A DNA stretch of 64,000 bases. Origin: an uncultured Bacteroidales bacterium (GTDB taxonomy: Bacteria > Bacteroidota > Bacteroidia > Bacteroidales > FEN-979). The stretch lies in assembly GCA_903887775.1 (NCBI GenBank), contig CAISRB010000027.1, positions 1 to 64,000 on the forward strand, read 5' to 3'. Each line of letters begins with the position of its first letter. Positions within the stretch are counted from its first letter, which is position 1. This document shows positions 54,608 through 62,159 of the stretch, piece by piece. The notes beneath the pieces are model-generated. The model did no database searches and had not been told where the DNA came from. It was given only the letters and a program-made list of their open reading frames with translations. The position numbers and the translations under genes are program-made.

Positions 54608-55150
54608 TCAGGGATTTTTCCCGCATCCCCGGTCTTCCTGTCCCTTCCCAAACCTTTGCTGCCTGTGCTTTCCTGTATCCTGACCCATTTTCGGGCACCC
54701 ATACACTTCAGAATAGATTGCAGACAGCTTCAGGCATTGATCAGGGGTACAAATCTCTTTCAATTGCTGAAACTGCAATACAGCAGCCCTTTGCAATTTT
54801 TTCTGCAACTCCCCAATGTGCTCGGTATACTGGTTAAGTTTTAAGGTATCGGGTTCATTCAAGGCAAGTTCATCCAGAAGGGCAGTACGGGTGTTCTTAA
54901 TATCAGCAACTACAGATTGGGTTCGCTCCCTGAACTGCTTATTTACTGCTGAAACCTTGTCGGCCTGGCCGGGATTCAAAGCAAGCTGTTCATTGAGGAA
55001 CCTGCAGGTTCCGCTGCAGCTTGCCGAATCTGAAACCATAGTTTTATTTGCCCTGTAATAAAAGAAAAAGCTTGTAAAAGCCGAGATATTGACCACGATC
55101 ATCAGGATCATGATCCAGAAAACAACACGGTATTTGTTAAAATAATTCAT
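54608..55150 (-). CDS. Spy/CpxP-like periplasmic metal- or stress-sensing protein
   Basis: 180 aa. One transmembrane helix (about 9-30) anchors a periplasmic helical domain with L-T/L-N-P-x-Q-x-x-K-V and a second helix rich in R, E and Q (about 60-130), the LTxxQ-type layout of Spy/CpxP/CnrX-like proteins. Cys-pairs C-S-G-T-C at 45-49 and C-T-P-D-Q-C near 134-139, and a His/Cys-bearing tail could bind metal. Third gene after the ECF sigma and anti-sigma genes, recalling CnrX-CnrY-CnrH type metal sensing. Confidence 0.7.
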   Translation of the reverse strand: MNYFNKYRVVFWIMILMIVVNISAFTSFFFYYRANKTMVSDSASCSGTCRFLNEQLALNPGQADKVSAVNKQFRERTQSVVADIKNTRTALLDELALNEPDTLKLNQYTEHIGELQKKLQRAAVLQFQQLKEICTPDQCLKLSAIYSEVYGCPKMGQDTGKHRQQRFGKGQEDRGCGKNP

Positions 55151-55160
55151 AGCCGGGGTA

Positions 55161-55607
55161 TTATTTGTATAATTCCACTGTTTTATCCTCGTCGTTCAAC
55201 TCTGAAATGAAAAGTTCAGATTTCACAACACTCAGATCTTTTTTATAATCGGTGTTTCCACTAATCTGCCTGCCCTGCTTGCCTGCCAGGAAGCCACTGA
55301 ACACCGCCAGCAAAATGAGGGCCACGGCAAGAACCGGCTGAAGCACCCTGGGTATGAGGAAGAATATTCCCTGTCTGGCCGGGGAATACTGAGATTCCAT
55401 ATTCTGAAGTATCCTGGCAGCCAGAAAAGGATCAGGTTCAATTTTTGTGTCCTTCTCAATCATTCCGATGATCGATGTAAAGGAATCAACGGCAGCAGTG
55501 CAGCCCGGGCATCCTGCAATATGTTTTATTACAAGTGCCTGTTCAGCCTCAGAAAGCCGGTTTTCCGTGATCGAGAAAAGGTTGTCATTGACAAATTTGC
55601 AGTCCAT
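55161..55607 (-). CDS. Anti-sigma factor with zinc-finger (zf-HC2) N-terminus
   Basis: 148 aa. The cytoplasmic N-terminus carries the H-x3-C-x2-C ZAS motif (H-I-A-G-C-P-G-C around residues 29-36), followed by a transmembrane helix (about 90-112) and a short outer tail. It would bind the ECF sigma factor encoded 2 nt upstream and hold it inactive until a signal (perhaps from the Spy-like protein) arrives. Confidence 0.85.
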   Translation of the reverse strand: MDCKFVNDNLFSITENRLSEAEQALVIKHIAGCPGCTAAVDSFTSIIGMIEKDTKIEPDPFLAARILQNMESQYSPARQGIFFLIPRVLQPVLAVALILLAVFSGFLAGKQGRQISGNTDYKKDLSVVKSELFISELNDEDKTVELYK

Positions 55608-55609
55608 AT

Positions 55610-56212
55610 TCAGTTCTTTTTAAATTCAGGAAAGTGGATCGATAACTTATTCTGAAGATTGATCTTTGCACGGTGGATAAGGGATTCAACGGATGAAAGG
55701 CTCAGGTTCATGACTTCACAGATCTCCCTGTAAGGCAGTTCATCGTATTTACTCAGGATAAAAGCAATTCTTTGATTTTCCGGGAGTGAATTTATGGCGT
55801 GGTTGAGAAGTCTTCTCCTCTCATCATCCTCTGTATTTGTGATATGACCTGAAGGTTCCTCCACAGCATGTTTCCCATTGCCGGGATCTTGAAATAAATT
55901 TCCGAGTCTTTGAAAAATCTCCCTGCGTTTGTTTTTTTTAATAAGGTTTAATGAACGGTTAACCGTAATCCGGTATATCCATGTCGATAACGTGGCCGAA
56001 TGCCGGAAAGACTCTGCCGACCCAATGATTTCGATGAAAATTTCCTGTGAAAGGTCTTCTGCATCTTCCATATTACCTGTAAAATAATACGCCGTTTTAA
56101 CTACCTGTTTCTGGTAGGTATCAAGCAGGTGCTGAAAAGCCTGGCGGTCACGCCTTAGTATTCCCTGGACCAGTTCGTAATCTGTCATTCTTTGCCGATA
56201 ATAATAAAGCAA
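55610..56212 (-). CDS. ECF-type RNA polymerase sigma factor
   Basis: 200 aa. Region 2 is clear (Y-F-T-G-N-M-E-D-A-E-D-L-S-Q-E-I-F-I-E-I) with the -10-recognising helix, and region 4 ends with L-P-Y-R-E-I-C-E-V-M-N-L-S-L-S-S-V-E-S-L-I-H-R-A-K. A 35-residue insertion between them includes a charged, flexible stretch. First gene of the sigma/anti-sigma/Spy-like operon. Its ATG (56212) overlaps the foot of the long hairpin that ends the Cys-rich gene. Confidence 0.9.
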   Translation of the reverse strand: MLYYYRQRMTDYELVQGILRRDRQAFQHLLDTYQKQVVKTAYYFTGNMEDAEDLSQEIFIEIIGSAESFRHSATLSTWIYRITVNRSLNLIKKNKRREIFQRLGNLFQDPGNGKHAVEEPSGHITNTEDDERRRLLNHAINSLPENQRIAFILSKYDELPYREICEVMNLSLSSVESLIHRAKINLQNKLSIHFPEFKKN

Positions 56213-56213
56213 A

Positions 56214-56248
56214 GGTCAGGCTAAATCGCTTATGAATTTAGCCTGACC
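56214..56248 (-). terminator. 13-bp perfect hairpin between the Cys-rich gene and the sigma gene
   Basis: GGTCAGGCTAAAT (56214-56226), a 9-nt loop and ATTTAGCCTGACC (56236-56248) pair without mismatch. On the - strand the stem is followed by TTTGCTTTATTATTAT, so it can terminate the upstream Cys-rich transcript. The base of the stem plus TTTG reads GACCTTTG, one base off a TAnnTTTG -7 box, just upstream of the sigma start. Confidence 0.7.
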
Positions 56249-56263
56249 CGTTAATTGCCTGTA

Positions 56264-56686
56264 TTACTTTGCGGGTGTTGTGGTTTTTTCAGGAGCAGCC
56301 TGGCCTGAGTTTCCTTTATTGGGGCAGTTTCCCGGGTTAGGGTTGCCTTTACTGCAACCTGCACCGGCGGCTCCGCAGCCTGCTTTATCGTGACTGCCGC
56401 TGCAGCTCTTTTTGCAGTCCGGCATTTGCTTCCCCTGGCAGGTTCCCTGGCAATGCTGCCTTCCTTTGCCGCAACAAGTGCCGTTTCCCTTGCACTGGAC
56501 ATTGTTCTTATGGTTGTCGCAGATGCCGTCGGCGTTCTTATCGACAAATTTACCGCATGAGGCTGTTGACTGGGTGGTTTGAGTTTGTTTTGAAACAGCA
56601 GCCGTTGAGCTATTCTGAGAATAGCCGTAAACTGCAAACACGAGTAAAAGGCCTAAAGGCAGGATTTTTCTGAACGTAGTTTTCAT
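56264..56686 (-). CDS. Secreted Cys-rich hypothetical protein with EF-hand-like repeat
   Basis: 140 aa. Signal peptide (about 1-22), a Ser/Thr/Gln linker, an F-V-D-K-N-A-D-G-I-C-D segment (calcium-loop-like, about 47-58), then about a dozen Cys in C-x-G/C-C spaced groups, and a Pro/Thr/Lys tail. The cysteine spacing suggests metal binding or disulphides in a secreted protein. It sits 51 nt upstream of the sigma operon with a terminator between, so it may be a target or sensor of that system. No family assigned. Confidence 0.6.
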   Translation of the reverse strand: MKTTFRKILPLGLLLVFAVYGYSQNSSTAAVSKQTQTTQSTASCGKFVDKNADGICDNHKNNVQCKGNGTCCGKGRQHCQGTCQGKQMPDCKKSCSGSHDKAGCGAAGAGCSKGNPNPGNCPNKGNSGQAAPEKTTTPAK

Positions 56687-56772
56687 CGTTTTTTGTTATT
56701 GGTTGAACATTAAGTTTAGTATTAGACAACCGGAAACGTAAAAACTTGCGTATGGGATTAAAAAACCAGAAA

Positions 56773-57462
56773 TTATCCTATAAACAAGCCTTCAATTCTA
56801 ACCTTATAGCCGCCTTCTTTAAGCCTGGTGACAGCATTCACGAGCCCGCTATGTCTCCACTGAAGCATACAACGGCGTGGCAGGAACCAGTAACGCATCC
56901 CAAGCTTGATCTCAACGTTGGTTTCCTTTATAAGTCCTTCGTAGCCCTGGGCAACATAATAACCAATATCGATGAAACCCTGCAGACGGGGTTTCAGGGG
57001 TCCGGTGACACACCAGTTGATAACACCGTTACGAGCATCCACACCGGTTACAATCCCACAATGGGTAACGGGACATCCGCAGGACATTCCCATGGGGCGT
57101 CCAATCATTATATCATCTTTCTTTACTCCCAGGTCTTTCACCAACGCCGGGTTGTACGGAAGAATTGTTTCCCTCGGACCCGGTTCATTGTCAAATGAAT
57201 CAAGGATAAAATCGAACTCACGTTTAAGGTTATCCTTCCATCCGAGTTTCTCACCAAGGCCGGTATGATGGCAACTCAGGCATGCCACCGGATCCGAAGC
57301 CTGTGATTTTCTGTTGTCTATATGAATGCAAAGTTTAATGTCACCCGGGTTGTTGGCCAGGTGGTCACCAAAAAGTGTACATGTGCGGAATCCGCAAGCA
57401 CCGCAATCAAGGCCCGGGAGGGCGGAGATCACATCTAACTGAAGGTTGTTTTCTTTAAACAT
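56773..57462 (-). CDS. Cytoplasmic multi-cysteine Fe-S protein of the HydE-like locus
   Basis: 229 aa from ATG 57462 (an upstream ATG 57519 would overlap hydE deeply). Residues 1-50 match the Fe-S domain found in RnfB and CdhD/AcsC: C20-x2-C23-x4-C28-x16-C45. A second group is C61-x2-C64-H65, and a C-terminal half conserved only with unknowns includes C128-G-C130-x4-C135, C151 and F-L-P-R-R-C-M-L-Q-W-R-H. No signal peptide. Its ATG overlaps the HydE stop by 8 nt. It could be the scaffold or the recipient of the cofactor built by the upstream enzymes. Confidence 0.75.
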   Translation of the reverse strand: MFKENNLQLDVISALPGLDCGACGFRTCTLFGDHLANNPGDIKLCIHIDNRKSQASDPVACLSCHHTGLGEKLGWKDNLKREFDFILDSFDNEPGPRETILPYNPALVKDLGVKKDDIMIGRPMGMSCGCPVTHCGIVTGVDARNGVINWCVTGPLKPRLQGFIDIGYYVAQGYEGLIKETNVEIKLGMRYWFLPRRCMLQWRHSGLVNAVTRLKEGGYKVRIEGLFIG

Positions 57463-58570
57463 ATAAATGGGTTTTATGGTTTCTGTTAATAAAATGCTTT
57501 GAGTCTCCCCAGGTATCATATCCTATTTTATCTCCCGCCAGCTTAATTCTTATTTCAAGGCAGTCTTTGCATTCTTCACGGTCTTCGTCTATGCATGGTT
57601 TGTCTTCATAAAGGAGATAGTCTTTGCGATGAACCCTTGGAGTAAGGCCTGGCATTATAATATTGGCCCCGAATTTCAGCGCCCTTTCACGCCCAAAACC
57701 ATCAATTGCCTGCAGGGCCGTTGCCGAAGCTATATTGATATCTTTCATCAGGATCCTCAGGATAGCGATCATTTTCAGGGTCATGATCAGCCTTTCCTGT
57801 TGAGGCCAGAGCTGATCGCGATACCCGTACAATGGTGTCTGCGAATGCTCGATGTATGGGCCCAGGCCAACCATGTCGGCATCAATCTGTTTTAAAAAAA
57901 GAAGATCTTTCACAAGGTGTTCCCTGTTTTGAAAAGGAAGTCCGACCATTACCCCGGTTCCGACCTGGTAGCCGATTTCCTTAAGCGACCTCAGGCAATT
58001 CAGGCGGGTATCGAAATCGTGATGCCGGTCAGATGGGTGCAACATCTTATAAAATTCACGGTCTGAAGATTCAATCCTGAGAAGGTAACGGTGAGCACCC
58101 GCGGCAAAAAACATTTTGTACGTCTCATCATTCTGCTCTCCGCAGGAAAGGGTTATTCCCAGCTTCCCTTCAGTTTTGTCCTTTATAGTTCTCACGACAT
58201 CACAAACAAAGCCGGTAAACATACCGTCGGCCCTTTCGCCCGATTGCAGAACAACCGAACCATAATGGTTACTGTGGGCAAAAATTGCCGCATCCACGAT
58301 CTCCTGCTTGGTCATGAGAAATCTACGGGGTAAGTCATTGCTTTTCCTGATGCCACAATAAAAACAATCTTTCGTGCATATGTTCGAGAATTCAATCAGG
58401 CCCCTGAAGAATACCGTATTGCTTACATGATCCTTTTTTAAGGCATACGCGATTTCCCCCAGGAATTTAATTTCATCGGGGTCTTCAAGTGATAGCAGGA
58501 AATAAATATCTCCGGCCGATAATTCACTTTTCAGTGCTATGGTTTTTATCTTTTCTTTTTCGACCAACAT
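57455..58570 (-). CDS. hydE: HydE-like radical SAM maturase
   Basis: 371 aa from ATG 58570; a longer open frame from 58777 overlaps nifS and is rejected. The radical SAM cluster is C65-x3-C69-x2-C72. The C-terminal Cys triplet is C-x7-C-x2-C (P-C-I-D-E-D-R-E-E-C-K-D-C), which is the spacing of the accessory cluster in Thermotoga HydE. The locus lacks hydA, hydF and hydG in this window, so it may serve a hydrogenase elsewhere or a different cofactor with CN/CO-like or complex ligands. It lies between nifS (8-nt gap) and the Fe-S gene (8-nt overlap). Confidence 0.88.
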   Translation of the reverse strand: MLVEKEKIKTIALKSELSAGDIYFLLSLEDPDEIKFLGEIAYALKKDHVSNTVFFRGLIEFSNICTKDCFYCGIRKSNDLPRRFLMTKQEIVDAAIFAHSNHYGSVVLQSGERADGMFTGFVCDVVRTIKDKTEGKLGITLSCGEQNDETYKMFFAAGAHRYLLRIESSDREFYKMLHPSDRHHDFDTRLNCLRSLKEIGYQVGTGVMVGLPFQNREHLVKDLLFLKQIDADMVGLGPYIEHSQTPLYGYRDQLWPQQERLIMTLKMIAILRILMKDINIASATALQAIDGFGRERALKFGANIIMPGLTPRVHRKDYLLYEDKPCIDEDREECKDCLEIRIKLAGDKIGYDTWGDSKHFINRNHKTHLYV

Positions 58571-58578
58571 TGCCTGCT

Positions 58579-59748
58579 TTAAAATATAGGCTTGAGCTGT
58601 TTTACCTTTTCTGTAATGATATGCAGGAAAATATCTATTTCTTTCCGGGCAGTGAACCTTCCAAGGCTCAACCTGATCCCTCCCCTGGCCTGGAAAGGAT
58701 CCAGCCCTATGGCCTGGAGCACATGAGAGGGATTGCCCCCGTCGTTTGAAGAACAGGCAGATCCTGTCGAGACGCAAATTCCGGCATCATCGAGCAACAG
58801 TTGCAGCCTTATCCCTTCACCTTCCATTCCTTCAATGCAGAAATTGATATTATGCGGCAACCTGTTCGTCAGCGAGCCATTGAAATAAACACCATCAAGG
58901 CGCTGTTTCAATTCGATCATGATCCACTCCTGAAAAGCTGAAATCCTTTCCGTTTCAGGTTCCAGGTCAGTGCAGGCGATCTCAGCTGCTTTGACAAACC
59001 CTGTTATTCCGGGTATGTTTTCGGTGGATGAGCGTATCCCTTTTTCCTGTCCGCCTCCGTGAAGTAATGGCTCAACAGCGACCCCATTCCTGATATACAA
59101 AGCTCCGACTCCCCTGGGCCCATGAAGTTTGTGGGCATTTACTGTAAGCAGATCAACATTCATGGCCTGAACATTCACCGGAATCTTACCAAATGTCTGG
59201 CAGGCATCGGAATGGAAAAATACGTTTCGTTCCCTGCAAAGATTTCCAACTTCTTCAACAGGTTCAATAGTACCTATCTCATTGTTTGCATGCATTATGG
59301 AGACCAGGATGGTCTTATCGGTAATTGCTTTCTCAAGTGCTGAAATATCAATTATACCCTCGCAATCGACCGGCAGATAGGTGATGGAAAAACCCTGGCG
59401 TTCAAGCCAGCGTGCTGCCTTTAAAATACAATCATGTTCAATGGCCGAAACAATAATATGCCGGCCTCTGTGGGCATTCGCAAATGCCACTCCTTTTAAA
59501 GCCAGGTTGTTGGATTCTGTTCCGCTGCCGGTGAAAATGATTTCCGGCGGCATTGCAGCTAGCAACCCGGCCAGCTTCTCCCTCGACTGTTCAAGAACCT
59601 CATGAGCTGCAGTACCAACAGAGTGCAGGCTGGATGCATTCCCATAATATTCCCTGTATGTTGCCTGCATAACTTCAGCAACCACCGGATCAATGCAGGT
59701 GGTTGAGGCATTGTCGAGATAGATGATATGTTTGGGATCCTGAATCAA
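58579..59748 (-). CDS. Cysteine desulfurase (NifS/IscS-like)
   Basis: 389 aa. PLP lysine in V-N-A-H-K-L-H-G-P-R-G-V-G, and the mobile-loop Cys in V-S-T-G-S-A-C-S-S-N-D-G (group I). It supplies sulfane sulfur from cysteine for Fe-S or other cluster assembly. No iscU partner sits beside it; the neighbours are the HydE-like enzyme and the GTPase, so it likely feeds this locus specifically rather than acting as the general desulfurase. Confidence 0.92.
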   Translation of the reverse strand: MIQDPKHIIYLDNASTTCIDPVVAEVMQATYREYYGNASSLHSVGTAAHEVLEQSREKLAGLLAAMPPEIIFTGSGTESNNLALKGVAFANAHRGRHIIVSAIEHDCILKAARWLERQGFSITYLPVDCEGIIDISALEKAITDKTILVSIMHANNEIGTIEPVEEVGNLCRERNVFFHSDACQTFGKIPVNVQAMNVDLLTVNAHKLHGPRGVGALYIRNGVAVEPLLHGGGQEKGIRSSTENIPGITGFVKAAEIACTDLEPETERISAFQEWIMIELKQRLDGVYFNGSLTNRLPHNINFCIEGMEGEGIRLQLLLDDAGICVSTGSACSSNDGGNPSHVLQAIGLDPFQARGGIRLSLGRFTARKEIDIFLHIITEKVKQLKPIF

Positions 59749-59753
59749 AGGTC

Positions 59754-60455
59754 TTATTCTCCTATGTAAAACAGATCATGCTCCATCGTACGCAAAACCC
59801 CGAAATGATTCTTTGCCCCTATTTCCTTTTTACCGACGCAGATCGTACAGGTCCCGACCGGAGGGTTCCCTCTTAAAAACATGGGCTGTTCGATTTCACT
59901 TGACCGTTCAATATGTTTAACAATGGGATCGATGCCGATTCCGTATAACGCATTGCTTTCGACCACAGTGATGTCCTTTGCCGCTTCAATCACCCTGTAA
60001 CGGAACACTTCGCGTTCGGCCTGGGAGATCAGATCGATCTTCGTGATCACTGCAATATCTGCAAGAGTAAGCATGGGTCCAATTTTATATGGGAGGTTCA
60101 TGCCGCTGGTTGCTTCCAGAACAACAACACCCAGCGAATTCTCGATATATGGCGAGCAGCGTAAACACAATCCTGCCGTTTCCACAAACAGGAAATCACT
60201 ACCCACTTTTTCAGCCCATTCAACAGCCTCATCCATGACAACAACATTGCAGTGGTCGGGGCACAATTCTCCGGAATATAATTTCCTGGCCGGTATGTCA
60301 AACTCTTCCCGTATAATTTTGTCCTCATCGGCATACAATACGTCAATTTTAAGATAGGCGGGTTTATATCCCTTTTTCAACATCCTTCTTATAACCTGCC
60401 TTATCACCGTAGTCTTCCCGCAGGTGGGGGGGCCGGCAAATATTATCAATTTCAT
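59754..60455 (-). CDS. Cys-rich SIMIBI GTPase (HypB/CooC/UreG-like)
   Basis: 233 aa. Walker A G8-P-P-T-C-G-K-T-T, switch region F-V-E-T-A-G-L-C-L-R-C and the guanine motif T-K-I-D, so GTP binding is likely. Three Cys pairs (C65-x3-C69, C97-x2-C100, C203-x2-C206) suggest a metal or Fe-S cluster is held across the fold. Relatives insert Ni or deliver metal to hydrogenase, urease or CODH. It starts 3 nt after the ABC gene and precedes nifS by 5 nt. Its substrate metal is unknown. Confidence 0.8.
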   Translation of the reverse strand: MKLIIFAGPPTCGKTTVIRQVIRRMLKKGYKPAYLKIDVLYADEDKIIREEFDIPARKLYSGELCPDHCNVVVMDEAVEWAEKVGSDFLFVETAGLCLRCSPYIENSLGVVVLEATSGMNLPYKIGPMLTLADIAVITKIDLISQAEREVFRYRVIEAAKDITVVESNALYGIGIDPIVKHIERSSEIEQPMFLRGNPPVGTCTICVGKKEIGAKNHFGVLRTMEHDLFYIGE

Positions 60456-60458
60456 ATA

Positions 60459-61262
60459 TTAATTTGTTAGTTTCAATAATTCCATTTGCTTTGACATCAT
60501 ATGTTCCGAAATCTCCTCGCCGTTCCTGATAAGCGTACGAAAATTCAGCATGATATTGTCTATTTTTCCGAGTTCACCTGCGACTTTCCTTTCTTCAGGG
60601 TTGGTGCAGACAAGTTTTTCCATCGATCCGTTCCTCATGATGATCCTGAAGTCCGACAAGAGGGCTATATGAGGATCATGGGTCACAAAGACAAAAATCT
60701 TGTTATACTGTTTAAGCAGTTCCAGCGCTTTGGTCCTGTGGATGCCGGCATTTTCAATTTCATCAAGAAGAATAATCGGAGAATTGCCAATGATCACTGC
60801 ATCGGCAATAAGCAAGGACCGTGTTTGTCCTCCCGAAAGCTCAGTCATTCCTGTAGAAACAATGATTGCTTCACCGGTAAGCTGGTTGGCAAATTCGAGG
60901 GTTTCACCGATCAGCTTCTCAGGATTGTCTCCGCCCCTCACCTTAGCGTGTATCTTCAGGAATTCTCCCACCGGGAGGTCCGACAGAAAGTTCGTATGCT
61001 GGGAAATGAGAGCAATAGGATGTTTCCTCGGATCGAAAGTAAAATCCTCCGGGATTGGCTGCCCGTTGATCAGCACGAGCCTGTTCGATGGTGTATTCCT
61101 GTTTGCAAACAGTTCAATATCATTGATCAGAGTAGTTTTGCCGCAACCGGTCGGGCCTACGATACTGATGATGTCGCCCATTTTCAGTTCAAAACATGTA
61201 ACTTTTTCGGGTTCACCGGTTTTTCCGTTGCCCCCCATAACACCAATGGTTTGAATATCCAT
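60459..61262 (-). CDS. Soluble ABC-type ATPase, no permease partner
   Basis: 267 aa. Walker A G-P-T-G-C-G-K-T-T (36-44), ABC signature L-S-G-G-Q (142-146) and Walker B I-L-L-D-E (164-168). No transmembrane subunit is nearby. Soluble ABC ATPases can power metallocofactor activation, as for the AtwA protein of methyl-CoM reductase, or transport with a distant partner. First gene of the five-gene - strand operon and divergent from the FNR-like gene. Confidence 0.85.
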   Translation of the reverse strand: MDIQTIGVMGGNGKTGEPEKVTCFELKMGDIISIVGPTGCGKTTLINDIELFANRNTPSNRLVLINGQPIPEDFTFDPRKHPIALISQHTNFLSDLPVGEFLKIHAKVRGGDNPEKLIGETLEFANQLTGEAIIVSTGMTELSGGQTRSLLIADAVIIGNSPIILLDEIENAGIHRTKALELLKQYNKIFVFVTHDPHIALLSDFRIIMRNGSMEKLVCTNPEERKVAGELGKIDNIMLNFRTLIRNGEEISEHMMSKQMELLKLTN

Positions 61263-61304
61263 GTATAAAATTTTTTATTGAAATTTAAATAAAAGTTTCA
61301 GCGG

Positions 61305-61331
61305 CAAAGGTACATGTGTGCTGAGTGGCAA
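61305..61331 (-). promoter_or_regulatory. Putative promoter of the ABC-GTPase-NifS-HydE-FeS operon
   Basis: CAAAGGTA (61305-61312) reads TACCTTTG on the - strand, a perfect TAnnTTTG, and CAA (61329-61331) gives TTG 16 nt upstream of it. The ATG is at 61262, leaving a leader of roughly 35-40 nt. Confidence 0.5.
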
Positions 61332-61407
61332 TATGATGTAAGGCATTGAAAGAAAGTCTTCTTTTACCTGATGTGTTACATTATTAAAAGTGTATTATTT
61401 CACCTTT

Positions 61408-61434
61408 TGATATATGAAAATCAACTACTTTTGT
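61408..61434 (+). promoter_or_regulatory. Promoter and inverted repeat of the FNR-like regulator
   Basis: TACTTTTG (61427-61434) is a perfect TAnnTTTG box with TTG (61408-61410) 16 nt upstream. Overlapping the upstream half is TTGAT (61408-61412)-N8-ATCAA (61421-61425), an inverted repeat using the half-sites of FNR but with a spacer of 8 rather than 4. The ATG follows at 61447, so any leader is very short. The position suits autoregulation and control of the divergent operon. Confidence 0.45.
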
Positions 61435-61446
61435 TGAAAATACCTT

Positions 61447-62148
61447 ATGAGCCAGATTGATCACCAGCGATATTTTGACTGTACTGATTGTCTTTTCAAG
61501 ACAATCAGCTGCCAATACATTCAAAAGGATGAATTTGAAAAGCTCCGCGTTAAGTCAGTTCAGTTACGGTACAAGAAAGGGGAAGTCATTCTGAAGCAGG
61601 GAGCCAAATCAACCCACTTTCTCTTTTTAAGGAAAGGTATTATTAAGTTCAACTATGAAGATGAGAACGGAAAGAACCTTATTCTTTCGATTAATAAGGC
61701 CCCTGCTCTCATAGGGGGCGCAAATCTGGTGAATGCCGAGTTCAACCTGTTTTCGGTTTGTGCGATCGAAGACTGTGAAGGTTGTACCATTGATGTAAGT
61801 ATGTTAACCAGGATTGCCTTAGCGAATACTTTGTATCTTTTTAAGATGCTTCAGTTTATTACTGATGTTTTCCGCAGTTCCATTTTCAACTTTATCAGCC
61901 TTGCCCATAAGCAGGTAAATGGCCGGATTGCAGATATTCTGATCTTCCTGTCTCAAAACATATACATGAATAATGAATTCGTGCTTTCGCTTTCGAGGCA
62001 GGAGTTTGCCGAATTCGCAGGTTGTTCGAAGGAAAATGTCATTCACACATTACGGAAATTCCACAATGAAGGGCTCATCACTGTGGAAGGAAAGAAAATA
62101 CTTCTGAATGATCCCGAACGCCTGCAGAAGATCAGTAAGCACGGGTAG
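61447..62148 (+). CDS. FNR-like Crp-family regulator with probable Fe-S cluster
   Basis: 233 aa. N-terminal Cys group C12-x2-C15-x6-C22, a cyclic-nucleotide-binding-type beta roll (about 35-115), and another Cys, C113, 91 residues after C22 (E. coli FNR: C20, C23, C29 and C122, spacing 93), so a four-Cys O2-sensitive cluster is plausible. The helix-turn-helix (S-R-Q-E-F-A-E-F-A-G-C-S-K-E-N-V) is at the C-terminus. It probably controls the divergent metallocofactor operon. It converges with frr, 11 nt apart. Confidence 0.85.
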   Translation: MSQIDHQRYFDCTDCLFKTISCQYIQKDEFEKLRVKSVQLRYKKGEVILKQGAKSTHFLFLRKGIIKFNYEDENGKNLILSINKAPALIGGANLVNAEFNLFSVCAIEDCEGCTIDVSMLTRIALANTLYLFKMLQFITDVFRSSIFNFISLAHKQVNGRIADILIFLSQNIYMNNEFVLSLSRQEFAEFAGCSKENVIHTLRKFHNEGLITVEGKKILLNDPERLQKISKHG

Positions 62149-62159
62149 GCTTCAAGGAA

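Noticed and set aside
60501-61268. 255-codon + strand frame opposite the ABC ATPase
   Set aside because: The ABC motifs are all on the - strand; the + frame has no domain.
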